This document shows, piece after piece, positions 8,022 to 16,186 of a stretch of 64,000 bases of DNA. Position numbers and translations under genes: made by a program. The notes beneath the pieces were generated by a model. It did no database searches. It was not told the DNA's origin and saw only the letters and a list, made by a program, of their open reading frames with translations. The DNA is from Oscillospiraceae bacterium (GTDB lineage Bacteria > Bacillota > Clostridia > Oscillospirales > Oscillospiraceae), in the NCBI GenBank assembly GCA_017457285.1, contig JAFTHT010000015.1, positions 1 to 64,000 on the forward strand, read 5' to 3'. The first letter of the stretch is position 1, and each line of letters opens with the position of its first letter.

Positions 8022-8288
8022 TTGGCTTATGATTTCGTCCAGAATCGTCAGTGTGAATATTTCCCCTGCCATCAGGGGCTTCCGGCGGACAGCTTCAGCT
8101 GCCTGTTTTGCTATTGCCCGCTGTACGCCTTGGGAGAGAATTGCGGCGGCAGCTTTCGCTATACCGCTGACGGCATCAAAGACTGTTCCAACTGTTTGCG
8201 ACCCCATCGGCGGGAGAATTATGCCGCGATTTGTGAAAAAATGAAGGACATTATCGAAATGGCGAAAAAACAGCCGGATAAAAAATAA
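8022..8288 (+). CDS. Cysteine-rich small-domain protein (metal binding)
   Basis: 88 residues with nine Cys (C11, C16, C27, C30, C32, C41, C55, C58 and one near the end), arranged as CEYFPC, CLFCYC and CSNC. This is the pattern of the Cys-rich small domain family, thought to bind zinc or another metal. The start is TTG at 8022, with AGAGGTGATTCAAC just upstream; no in-frame ATG fits. The tRNA-Leu promoter begins 9 bases after its stop. Confidence 0.75.
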   Translation: MAYDFVQNRQCEYFPCHQGLPADSFSCLFCYCPLYALGENCGGSFRYTADGIKDCSNCLRPHRRENYAAICEKMKDIIEMAKKQPDKK

Positions 8289-8296
8289 AAAAACTG

Positions 8297-8325
8297 TTGA
8301 CAAACGGCGACGGATGTGCTAATAT
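8297..8325 (+). promoter_or_regulatory. Promoter of tRNA-Leu
   Basis: TTGACA at 8297-8302 and TAATAT at 8320-8325, 17-base spacer, 32 bases before the tRNA. Confidence 0.75.
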
Positions 8326-8357
8326 AATTTAGCTGTCGCAAGACAGGAACAAAATAT

Positions 8358-8445
8358 GGGCGAGTGGTGGAATTGGTAGACTCGCTAGATTCAGGTTCTA
8401 GTGTTCACTGCGGACGTGCGGGTTCAAGTCCCGCCTCGCCCACCA
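8358..8445 (+). tRNA. tRNA-Leu (anticodon CAG)
   Basis: GGGCGAG (8358-8364) pairs with CTCGCCC (8435-8441), followed by A and an encoded CCA. The anticodon arm CTAGA-TTCAGGT-TCTAG gives CAG. The long variable arm (TGTTCACTGCGGACG region) and T-loop GGTTCAAGTCC are those of a class II leucine tRNA. Confidence 0.95.
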
Positions 8446-8477
8446 AAGAGACAGTCGAAAGGCTGTCTCTTTTTTGT
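8446..8477 (+). terminator. Intrinsic terminator of tRNA-Leu
   Basis: AGAGACAG-TC-GAAA-GG-CTGTCTCT stem followed by TTTTT. Confidence 0.85.
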
Positions 8478-8501
8478 AAGTAAAGCCTTGCCAAAACCGG
8501 T

Positions 8502-8547
8502 AAAAAGCCCTGATTTTCCGTTTTTGTTGGAAAATCAGGGCTTTTTA
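8502..8547. terminator. Second terminator hairpin
   Basis: AAAGCCCTGATTTTCC / GGAAAATCAGGGCTTT, a 16-bp perfect stem with A run before and T run after, so it can work in both directions. No gene lies between it and the tRNA terminator. Confidence 0.75.
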
Positions 8548-8550
8548 TGC

Positions 8551-8708
8551 TATAGAGTTAACCCTCTTAATTTGTAACGGTTATCACCCATTTCCGTCGG
8601 CTATGTCGGCGGATGGCCGGTCAGAGGGCGAGAAAAGATTATTTATCTCTATCGTAGTGTATTTACAAAAATCGGCAACCTTTGCAGGAAGGTTGCCGAT
8701 TTTTGTTT
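8551..8708 (+). ncRNA. Candidate orphan structured transcript with its own terminator
   Basis: This stretch between two terminators has no ORF but folds: CCCTCT (8562-8567) pairs with AGAGGG (8623-8628), and CCAT-TT-CCG (8588-8596) pairs with CGG-ATGG (8610-8616). It ends in a perfect terminator (AAAATCGGCAACCTT...AAGGTTGCCGATTTT, about 8669-8705). I see no strong promoter; TATAGAG at 8551 could be a -10. It matches no RNA family that I know. It could also be a remnant leader. Confidence 0.35.
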
Positions 8709-8757
8709 GTTCATTTTTTGTTATTGGAACCTTTGGAAATATTTTATACAATTATTG

Positions 8758-8786
8758 TTGACATGGAGCGAGGGGCGTGGTAGAAT
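8758..8786 (+). promoter_or_regulatory. Promoter of the deacetylase lipoprotein gene
   Basis: TTGACA (8758-8763) and TAGAAT (8781-8786), 17-base spacer, followed by an untranslated leader of about 33 bases. Confidence 0.8.
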
Positions 8787-8824
8787 ATTGTCAAATAGGC
8801 TCGGATTGCTGAGAGGTGGTTGCG

Positions 8825-10336
8825 GTGAGAATTGGACATTGGAAATGCTGGTGGCTTGTGGTGCTGCTGCTGGTTGTATTGGCTGGCTGCGTTAAAATGG
8901 AAGTACAGGAATCGACTTCCGCTCCCGGGGAAACCATGCCCTCCACAGAATCAGATTCTGTCACCACACCCCCGGCCGGCAAGATGTATGAGCTGGAGCT
9001 GACCATGAAGGGGTCGGAGGCACTTGTTCTGGAATTTGGACAGGAATTTCGTGATTCCGGCGCTGAGGCTTGGGGCTGGGATGCCGCATCGGGCAGCGAG
9101 AAAATTTCTGTAGAAGTTCAGATTACGGGTACGGTGGATTCGCAGACTCTTGGGTGTTATACGCTTACATATTCGGCCTCCTATCAGGGGATTGAGAAGT
9201 CCCTTCAGCGGACTGTGACGGTAGTTGATACCACCGCACCGGTCATTACCCTGGTGCCTGACCCGGAGGGGAGCTATTTGCTTCCGGGGGAGGTTTATCA
9301 GGAAGCGGGCTTCTCTGCCACCGATGCTTGTGATGGGGATTTGACGGATTGGGTTGTTGTTCGCTCCGATGGGGACCGGATGGTCTATCAGGTTGCGGAT
9401 TCCTCCGGAAATCAGACGACGGTTTACCGGCAGCTGATTGTGGACGATCCGATTCCGCCGGTGCTGGAATTGGATGGAGAACTGGAAATCGAGATTTTCG
9501 TGGGCGGTTTCTGGCAGGAGCCTGGGTTCTCTGCGGCTGACAATGTGGATGGAGATTTGACCGGGATGGTTCAGGTTTCCGGTACTGTGGACCCCAATAC
9601 TGCCGGGGAATATGTGCTGACCTATGAGGTTGTGGATGGCTTCGGCAATGTTGCCACCGCCCAGCGCAGGGTCTGCGTCAAGGCGGCAACGCCCCCTGTT
9701 GTGGTGGAGCCCAATGGAAAGGTGATTTACCTGACCTTTGACGATGGCCCCAGCGAGTATACGGAGCGACTTCTTAAGATTCTGGCGAAATACGACGTGA
9801 AAGCGACGTTTTTTGTTATCAATACCGATTATATGCATTTGATAGACGATATCGTGGCGGGGGGGCATAGCATCGCTCTGCATACCAAAAGTCACCGTTA
9901 TCAAAAGATTTATGCCAGCGAAGAAGCGTTTTTTGAGGATTTGTATGCCCTTCAGGATATCGTGTATGACCGGTCTGGGGTCATGACAACTCTGATGCGT
10001 TTTCCCGGTGGCAGTTCCAACCGGGTGAGCAAGAAGTACTGTGTTGGCATTATGTCCCGGCTTATTAAATCCGTGCAGGACCGGGGATTTGTATTCTTCG
10101 ATTGGAATGTGGACAGCGACGATGCCGGCAGCGCAAATACTGCGGATGCGGTTTTTCAGAATGTGAAGGATGGCGTGAAGGGGAAGCAGTATTCCGTTGT
10201 ACTCCAGCACGATACCCGAAAATACAGCGTTGAAGCGGTGGAGAAAATCATTCTCTGGGGGCTGGAGAATGGGTACACCTTCCTGCCTCTGGATTCCAGC
10301 AGTCCCACCTGTCACCATAGCTGGGTTGCGAACTAA
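8825..10336 (+). CDS. Lipoprotein with Ig-like repeats and polysaccharide deacetylase domain
   Basis: 503 residues from GTG 8825, which has AGAGGTGG 5 bases upstream; a GTG at 8816 overlaps that site. The signal peptide ends in lipobox LAGC. Three DUF5011/Ig-like repeats follow (about residues 45-285; each with a D-T-x-x-P-x-I or YEVVDGFGN type strand pattern). The C-terminal NodB domain has LTFDDGPS at about 303 and the metal-binding HTKSH at 353, then RFPGGSS. It should remove acetyl groups from cell-wall glycan or exopolysaccharide on the cell surface. The position fits an envelope function; the nearby exopolysaccharide locus is a possible substrate source. Confidence 0.85.
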   Translation: MRIGHWKCWWLVVLLLVVLAGCVKMEVQESTSAPGETMPSTESDSVTTPPAGKMYELELTMKGSEALVLEFGQEFRDSGAEAWGWDAASGSEKISVEVQITGTVDSQTLGCYTLTYSASYQGIEKSLQRTVTVVDTTAPVITLVPDPEGSYLLPGEVYQEAGFSATDACDGDLTDWVVVRSDGDRMVYQVADSSGNQTTVYRQLIVDDPIPPVLELDGELEIEIFVGGFWQEPGFSAADNVDGDLTGMVQVSGTVDPNTAGEYVLTYEVVDGFGNVATAQRRVCVKAATPPVVVEPNGKVIYLTFDDGPSEYTERLLKILAKYDVKATFFVINTDYMHLIDDIVAGGHSIALHTKSHRYQKIYASEEAFFEDLYALQDIVYDRSGVMTTLMRFPGGSSNRVSKKYCVGIMSRLIKSVQDRGFVFFDWNVDSDDAGSANTADAVFQNVKDGVKGKQYSVVLQHDTRKYSVEAVEKIILWGLENGYTFLPLDSSSPTCHHSWVAN

Positions 10337-10337
10337 C

Positions 10338-10371
10338 AAAAAAACACCTGCCGCTGGGCAGGTGTTTTTTG
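10338..10371. terminator. Bidirectional terminator
   Basis: AAAAACACCTGCC-GCTG-GGCAGGTGTTTTTT between the convergent deacetylase and MATE genes. Confidence 0.85.
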
Positions 10372-10372
10372 T

Positions 10373-11725
10373 TTATTCATTTGCCGGTATGAGGGTCCGC
10401 AGGACGTAGGTATGGATTGGAATGGCGCAGGCTAAGGTCAGCAAATCGGAGATGGATTGGACCATTTGGATGCCACTCAAGCCGAACGTAGCGGTCAGTA
10501 TCCACACAGCCGGAATGAAGAAGATGCCCTGCCGGGCGGCTGCCAGGAAGGTGGCAGGGGCCGTTCGCCCGATGGACTGTTCCATCATGTTGCTCATGAC
10601 AATCCAGCTCTGGGCGGGGAAGGTCAGGCATTGGAGCCGCAGGGCCCAGGCTCCAAATTCCTTGACCGCCGGGTCATCCCGAAACAGTCCCACCAATTCC
10701 GGAGCAAAGATGAACATGACCCCGCTGACAAGAATTAAAAAGCCAAAGGAGCTTTTGACACAGAACCAGAAACCGCTCTTGACCCGGTGGTACAGCTTTG
10801 CGCCATAGTTGAAGCCGCAGACAGGCTGGAAGCCCTGACCGAAGCCAATCATGGCAGAAGCGCCGAACATCATAATTCGTTGGACGATGCCCATGGCGGC
10901 GATGGCCGCATTGTCGTTGTACATCCGGGCGGCGCTGTTCAGGCAAATGGCTGCCACGGAGGCAAGACACTGCCGAGCCAGGGAGGGGAGCCCTCCACGG
11001 ACAATCATTTGATAGTAAAACAGCTTCAGCTGGATATTCCGGAATCGGATGCGGATATTACTGCCCTTCTGGCAGCCGATGTAAAGCAAACAGAAGCTGA
11101 CGAACTGGCTGATAATGGTGGCCCAGCCGGCACCGGCAACGCCCATGTTGAACGTCAGAATCAGCAGCGGATCCAGGGCGATATTCAGCACGGCACCGGA
11201 AACGATGCCCACCATGGCATACATGGCACTGCCTTGATAGCGTAGCTGATTGTTCAGCACCAGCGAAGCTGTCATCCAGGGGGCGCCCAGCAATATCGGA
11301 CGGAGATAGTCCTTGGTGTGAGGGAGAATGGATTTCGTAGAGCCCAGCAGATAGGCCAGCGGCTCCAGGAAAATGAAGCCCAGAACGCAAATAATCAGGC
11401 CTGCGCCCAGGGCGGAATAAAAGCCGGTGGCGGCCATGTTGGAGGCTTCATCGTAGTTTTTTCGTCCCAGCTCCCGGGAAATATAATTGCCGCTGCCGTG
11501 GCCGAAGAAAAAGCCCACCGCCTGGATGATGGCCATCATGGAAAATACGACGCCCACGGCGGCGGTGGCGGCGGTATTGTCCAGCATACCTACGAAGAAG
11601 GTATCCGCCATATTATAAAAGGAAGTGACCAGCATACTGATGATGCAGGGAATGGCCAGCCGGCAAATCAAACGGGGGACTGGAGGCTGGGTCATGCGCT
11701 GATATTTTAGCTCTTGTTCGTTCAT
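10373..11725 (-). CDS. MATE-family efflux transporter
   Basis: 450 residues with about 12 hydrophobic segments in two similar halves, as in the MATE/NorM/DinF fold. Characteristic segments include IPCIISMLVTSFYNMADTFF near the N terminus and GFGQGFQPVCGFNYGA (about residue 285). It exports cationic drugs or metabolites using a Na+ or H+ gradient; substrate unknown. It is a single gene, convergent with the deacetylase gene and divergent from the carrier-protein operon. Confidence 0.85.
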   Translation of the reverse strand: MNEQELKYQRMTQPPVPRLICRLAIPCIISMLVTSFYNMADTFFVGMLDNTAATAAVGVVFSMMAIIQAVGFFFGHGSGNYISRELGRKNYDEASNMAATGFYSALGAGLIICVLGFIFLEPLAYLLGSTKSILPHTKDYLRPILLGAPWMTASLVLNNQLRYQGSAMYAMVGIVSGAVLNIALDPLLILTFNMGVAGAGWATIISQFVSFCLLYIGCQKGSNIRIRFRNIQLKLFYYQMIVRGGLPSLARQCLASVAAICLNSAARMYNDNAAIAAMGIVQRIMMFGASAMIGFGQGFQPVCGFNYGAKLYHRVKSGFWFCVKSSFGFLILVSGVMFIFAPELVGLFRDDPAVKEFGAWALRLQCLTFPAQSWIVMSNMMEQSIGRTAPATFLAAARQGIFFIPAVWILTATFGLSGIQMVQSISDLLTLACAIPIHTYVLRTLIPANE

Positions 11726-11819
11726 TGTTGTTCGCCTCGATTGTGTGATACCATGTATTATAGCAGATATTTGACAAATTTCAACGGAGCAGTTTGCTGG
11801 TTTTTGGCGGTTTGCGGGG

Positions 11820-11847
11820 TTGACTTTGCATATGGCTATGATATAAT
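11820..11847 (+). promoter_or_regulatory. Promoter of the dlt-like operon
   Basis: TTGACT (11820-11825), TATAAT (11842-11847), 16-base spacer. AAAGGAG lies before the carrier-protein ATG at 11920. Confidence 0.75.
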
Positions 11848-11919
11848 GTATCCGATATTATGGGATGGTGTGGGATAATTTCCGCATAAATCCCAAACTG
11901 ATTAAAGGAGATAGTTATC

Positions 11920-12150
11920 ATGGAAAAAATTCTGGAAATTCTGAAGTCCATTCGCAGCGATGTTGATTTTGAAAAGGAAGACAAGTTGATTGATAATGGC
12001 ATTCTGGATAGCTTTGATATTGTTTCCATTGTCGGCGAGCTGTGCGATGAGTTTGATATCACCGTGACTACCGATGATCTGGATCCTGAGAACTTCAACA
12101 GCGCCAAGGCAATCTTCGAGCTGGTGGAGCGGATTCTGGACGAAGCCTGA
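11920..12150 (+). CDS. Acyl/D-alanyl carrier protein (DltC-like)
   Basis: 76 acidic residues with the phosphopantetheine attachment Ser in DNGILDSFDIVSIVGEL (Ser about 35), which matches DltC-type carriers better than fatty-acid ACP (DSLD). ENFNSAKAIFELV near the end is also DltC-like. It would carry an activated acyl or aminoacyl group loaded by the AMP-forming ligase at 16187 and handed to the membrane acyltransferase encoded next. It is the first gene of a co-directional cluster reaching 17665. Confidence 0.85.
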   Translation: MEKILEILKSIRSDVDFEKEDKLIDNGILDSFDIVSIVGELCDEFDITVTTDDLDPENFNSAKAIFELVERILDEA

Positions 12151-12175
12151 TTTTGCATTATAAGAGAGAGATAAT

Positions 12176-13780
12176 ATGGCCTATACATCTTTAATGTTTC
12201 TGGCCTTTCTGCTTCTGACGGTCGTTGTGTACTACATTGTGCCCAAGAAGTGGCAGTGGAGCGTGCTGCTGGTGGCGAGCTATGGCTTCTACCTCAGCTC
12301 TGGCGTGGAGCAGGTGCTGTACATCCTGTTTACGACGCTGTTTTCTTATTTTGCCGCCCGGTGGATGCAAAAGCTCCGGGACGATAACCAGGCGCAGATT
12401 GACGCCATGGGCGAAATCACCAAGGATGAAAAGCGGGCCATGAAGAAGGCTGTGAACAAGAAGATTCACACCATTCAGGTTGTTACCGTCCTGGTCAATC
12501 TGCTGATTCTGGGCCTGGTGAAGTTCGCCAACACCTTCGTGCGTACCTTTAACGAGATGTTTGCGTTCTTCCAGTGGGATGCTTCCATTCCGCTGGTGAA
12601 TATCCTGGTGCCCCTGGGCCTGTCCTATTATACCTTCAATTCTATTGGATATTTGATTGATGTGGGTCGCGGCAAGTACCCTGCGGAGAAGCACCTGGGG
12701 AAATTTTCTCTGTTTGTTTCCTTCTTCCCGGTTATTGTTCAGGGTCCCCTGTGCCGGTTTCAGGACGTGGGCCAGCAGCTGCAGCAGCCCCATAAGCTGG
12801 AGTACAACAACCTGAAGTACGGCGCTCAGCTGATGCTGTGGGGCTTTTTCAAGAAGCTGGTTATTGCTGAGCGGGTTTCCGTCATTGCATTGAAGGTGTT
12901 CCATTCCGGCTTCAGCGACTACACCGGTTCCCATGTGTTCTTCGGTGTGCTGGCCTACTCCTTCCAGATTTACGGCGACTTCTCCGGTGGTACGGATATC
13001 TGCCGCGGCGCTGCCCAGATGCTGGGCATCAATCTGCCCATGAACTTTGAGCGGCCCTTCTTTGCTACCTCCATGGGCGACTACTGGCACAGATGGCATA
13101 TGTCCCTGGGGGCCTGGATGCGGGAGTATGTGTTCTATCCTGTCATGCTCAGCAAGCCGGTTACCGCCGTGAGCAAAAAGTTCCGCAAGAAGTTTGGCGC
13201 TCATGCCGGTAAGATTGTACCCTCTGTGGCAGCACCTTTTGTGGTGTTCTTCCTTATGGGCATTTGGCACGGCATTACCATTCAGCGTGTTGTGAATGGT
13301 CTGTACCATGCGACTCTTATTTCTTCCAGCGTGGCGCTGGCACCGGTATTTAAGAAAACTACTGAAAAACTGAAAATTCGTACCGATTGCTTCAGCTTCC
13401 GTCTGTTCCAGATGCTGCGTACCTTCTTCCTGCTGTGCATCAGCCGGATTATTACCCAGGCGGCCACGTTGCGCCATGCTGCCCGGATGATTAAAACCCT
13501 GTTCACTTCCTGGAGTTGGGACTTCATTTTGGGCATTGATAAAAAAATCTATACCTATGGTGTTGATTTGAAGAATATGCAGGTGCTGGTCTGCGCGATT
13601 ATTGCGTTGCTTGTGGTTGGCATTTTGCAGGAGCGGGGCGTGAAGATTCGGGAGAGCCTTTCCAAGCAGAACCTGATTTTCCGCTGGTTTATGATTCTTG
13701 CGCTGCTTGTGTTCGTGTTGGTCTTTGGCATGTATGGTCCTGACTACAATGCCAGCGACTTTATCTACGCCGGACATTAA
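12176..13780 (+). CDS. MBOAT-family O-acyltransferase (DltB/AlgI-like)
   Basis: 534 residues, many membrane segments. MBOAT signatures: YGDFSGGTDICRG (about 265), GDYWHRWHMSLGAWMREYVF region (about 300-320) and the catalytic His in MGIWHG (about 363). It transfers an acyl group across the membrane to an extracellular polymer (teichoic acid, lipoteichoic acid or exopolysaccharide). The gene lies 25 bases after the carrier protein. The C terminus is longer than DltB and closer to AlgI/PatA-like enzymes. Confidence 0.9.
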   Translation: MAYTSLMFLAFLLLTVVVYYIVPKKWQWSVLLVASYGFYLSSGVEQVLYILFTTLFSYFAARWMQKLRDDNQAQIDAMGEITKDEKRAMKKAVNKKIHTIQVVTVLVNLLILGLVKFANTFVRTFNEMFAFFQWDASIPLVNILVPLGLSYYTFNSIGYLIDVGRGKYPAEKHLGKFSLFVSFFPVIVQGPLCRFQDVGQQLQQPHKLEYNNLKYGAQLMLWGFFKKLVIAERVSVIALKVFHSGFSDYTGSHVFFGVLAYSFQIYGDFSGGTDICRGAAQMLGINLPMNFERPFFATSMGDYWHRWHMSLGAWMREYVFYPVMLSKPVTAVSKKFRKKFGAHAGKIVPSVAAPFVVFFLMGIWHGITIQRVVNGLYHATLISSSVALAPVFKKTTEKLKIRTDCFSFRLFQMLRTFFLLCISRIITQAATLRHAARMIKTLFTSWSWDFILGIDKKIYTYGVDLKNMQVLVCAIIALLVVGILQERGVKIRESLSKQNLIFRWFMILALLVFVLVFGMYGPDYNASDFIYAGH

Positions 13781-13794
13781 GGAGGCAATCTTTC

Positions 13795-14904
13795 ATGACC
13801 AAAAAAGAAGTATTACGCTGTGTGGCGTTCTTCCTGGTGGTCTGCTTGGTGCTGGTTGGCTTAACGGATATTTTCGAAGTGGATTAAATCAGCTATGCCA
13901 GACGCTTCTATTCCTTCCGGAGCTTTGAAAAGAACACGGTGGATGCCGTGTACTTTGGCACCAGTGGTGTGGCCCGGTATTGGATCAGTGCGAAGGCGTA
14001 TGATGAATATGGTATGACCGTGTATCCGTTGGCCACGGATGCGATGCCGGTTTGGCTCTATTCGATTATGGTGGATGAGGCCTTTGCTTATCAGAATCCT
14101 CAGCTCCTGATTATTGATACCCGGCCCTTTATTCAGGGGCACACCGCTGAAATTGCCGATGTCACGGGCAGACGGGTGCTGGATTCTATGGAGTTTTTCT
14201 CTATCAACCGGTTGAAAGCCGCAATGAAAACGATGGAGATTGTCCATAGGCTGGATAATTCCAAACCTGCTTTTGATTTGTCCTATATTTTCTCTTTTGT
14301 CTAATTTCACACCAAATGGTCGGAAAAGGATTTTTCTCTCGATACCCAGTACGACAAGCAAAAGCAGGAGTATGGCGGATACCATCCCCATCCTGTGCTG
14401 AGTATTGAGCGGAATCCGAAAACTCCGGTAGATTATAGTGAGGATTACTATAAAGAGCTGAATCCTATCTCCGAGGAATCCTTGTATGAGCTGTTGGATT
14501 ACACGAAGAAGCTTGGCGTACAGGTGCTGTTTGTGGATTCTCCCAAGCTGATGTCCAAAAGTGAATGGGGCCGTTCCAACACGATTCGCAAGATTTTGCA
14601 GGAGCAAGGGGCCACCTACATTTCCTACAACTTTCCTGATGCCTCCAATCAGTGGACCAGCCTGATTGATCCGGAAATGGATTACTATGACAACGCGCAT
14701 GTGAACTATTATGGCGCGGAAAAGTTTACCGCATCCCTGGCAGCTTATGTGGACGCGCATTATGATTTGCCCGACCGCAGAAACGAAGAGGCTGTGCGTA
14801 AGGACTGGGATGGTGTTTACGATCGCATCAAGGAAACCATCGCCAAATATGAGGCAAAAAATAAGGAGGAGGAAACCCAGGATAATTCCTCCGGCGGAGA
14901 ATAA
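13795..14904 (+). pseudogene. Degenerate SGNH/DltD-like paralogue with two in-frame TAA codons
   Basis: The frame from ATG 13795 aligns along its whole length with the intact gene at 15014-16123 (same start MTKKEV, same LGTSGV, DSMEFFSIN, GVQVLFVDSP, YYDNAHVNYYGAEKF and end). It is broken by TAA at 13885-13887 (aligned to CAT in the paralogue) and TAA at 14302-14304 (aligned to AAA). No frameshift separates them. It therefore arose by tandem duplication and decayed by point changes. GGAGG lies upstream of the ATG. Confidence 0.85.
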
Positions 14905-15013
14905 GTGACGATTTTGACGGCGTAAATGAATGCGCTGTCGACATATGCCTGTTATGGTTATGATGGCCATGTCGGCGATGTGATTTATCAGAACCACGAA
15001 GGAGGGATGGGAC

Positions 15014-16123
15014 ATGACGAAAAAAGAAGTAATCCGCTGTGTTGCTTTCTTTATAGTGGTTTGTGTGGTGCTGGTGGGCTTGACGGATATTTTCGAGCAG
15101 GACCATGCCAGCTATGGCAGACGCTTCAATACCTATCGAAACTTTGAGAAGAATACAGTGGATGCGGTTTACCTTGGCACCAGCGGTGTGGAGCGGTATT
15201 GGATTGGCCCCAAGGCCTACGAGGAATACGGTATGACTGTATATCCCTTGGCTGTGGAGGCTACGCCGGTTTGGTTGTATACAAATCTGGTTGATGAGGC
15301 GTTTGCTTATCAGAATCCTCAGCTCCTGATTTTCGATACCCGGCCCTTTGTGCAGAGTCATACCGCGGAAAATGCGGACGTCAGAGCCAGACGGGTGCTG
15401 GATTCTATGGAGATTTTCTCCATCAACCGGATGAAAACCGCACTGAAAACCATGAAGGTCATCCATAGTCTGGATGATTCCAAGCCGGTTTTCGATGCGT
15501 CCTTTATCTTCTCCTTTGCCAAATTCCACACCAAATGGTCGGACAGCGCTTTTTCAATCGATACGCAATATGATAAGCAGGAGCATGAGTATGGCGGATT
15601 CTATGTCCATTACCTGCTCAGTATCGACCATAAGCCCCAAACACCGATAGAATACGATGAGAATTATTACGAGGCGTTGGATCCTCTTTCGGAGGAATCC
15701 CTGTATGAGCTGTTGGATTATACGCAAGAGCTTGGTGTGCAGGTGCTGTTTGTGGATTCTCCTCAGTATATGTCCAAGCAGGAAAGGGGCCGCGCCAACA
15801 CAGTTCGCAAGATACTGCAGGAGCGGGGAGCTGCCTATCTATCCTATAACTTCACCGGCGATTCCGAGCAGTTTGACATCCAGCTGGACCCGGAAACGGA
15901 CTATTATGACGATGCACACGTGAACTACTACGGTGCAGAGAAATTTACTGCCTCGCTGGCGGCTTACCTGGACGAGCAATATCATTTGCCCGACCGCAGA
16001 AGTGATGATGCGGTGCGAAAGGACTGGGATGGGGTTTACGATCATATCAAGAAAACCATCGCCAATTATGAAGCCATCCATGCGAAGCAGGATGCGAAGG
16101 AAGCTGCCTCCAGCGGCGACTAA
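15014..16123 (+). CDS. SGNH-hydrolase-like protein (DltD/AlgX-like) of the acylation operon
   Basis: 369 residues with an N-terminal membrane anchor (about 8-25, VAFFIVVCVVLVGL) and an extracytoplasmic SGNH-like domain. Block I is LGTSGVERYW (about 54-63) with the nucleophile Ser; the catalytic Asp-His pair is in YYDDAHVNYYG (about 297-303). Such proteins act with MBOAT enzymes as the extracellular acyl-transfer partner, as DltD does with DltB. The gene has GAAGGAGGGATGGGAC before its ATG and lies between the broken copy and the ligase gene. Confidence 0.75.
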   Translation: MTKKEVIRCVAFFIVVCVVLVGLTDIFEQDHASYGRRFNTYRNFEKNTVDAVYLGTSGVERYWIGPKAYEEYGMTVYPLAVEATPVWLYTNLVDEAFAYQNPQLLIFDTRPFVQSHTAENADVRARRVLDSMEIFSINRMKTALKTMKVIHSLDDSKPVFDASFIFSFAKFHTKWSDSAFSIDTQYDKQEHEYGGFYVHYLLSIDHKPQTPIEYDENYYEALDPLSEESLYELLDYTQELGVQVLFVDSPQYMSKQERGRANTVRKILQERGAAYLSYNFTGDSEQFDIQLDPETDYYDDAHVNYYGAEKFTASLAAYLDEQYHLPDRRSDDAVRKDWDGVYDHIKKTIANYEAIHAKQDAKEAASSGD

Positions 16124-16134
16124 AGTATAAAAAA

Positions 16135-16163
16135 TCGGCCCTTGCCTCCAACGGGAAGGGCCG
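16135..16163 (+). other. Hairpin between SGNH and ligase genes
   Basis: TCGGCCCTT ... AAGGGCCGA stem with no T run. It may stabilise or process the transcript and adjust ligase expression; it is not a full terminator. Confidence 0.5.
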
Positions 16164-16186
16164 AAAATATAAACAGGAGGGATATT

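Noticed and set aside
12191..13777. Antisense His/Gln-rich protein opposite the MBOAT gene
   Set aside because: Composition is the reverse-strand image of membrane-protein codons; no start site or family.
13885..14304. Stop-codon recoding at the two TAA codons
   Set aside because: Every other gene in the window uses TAA normally, no recoding structure is visible, and an intact paralogue lies next door.
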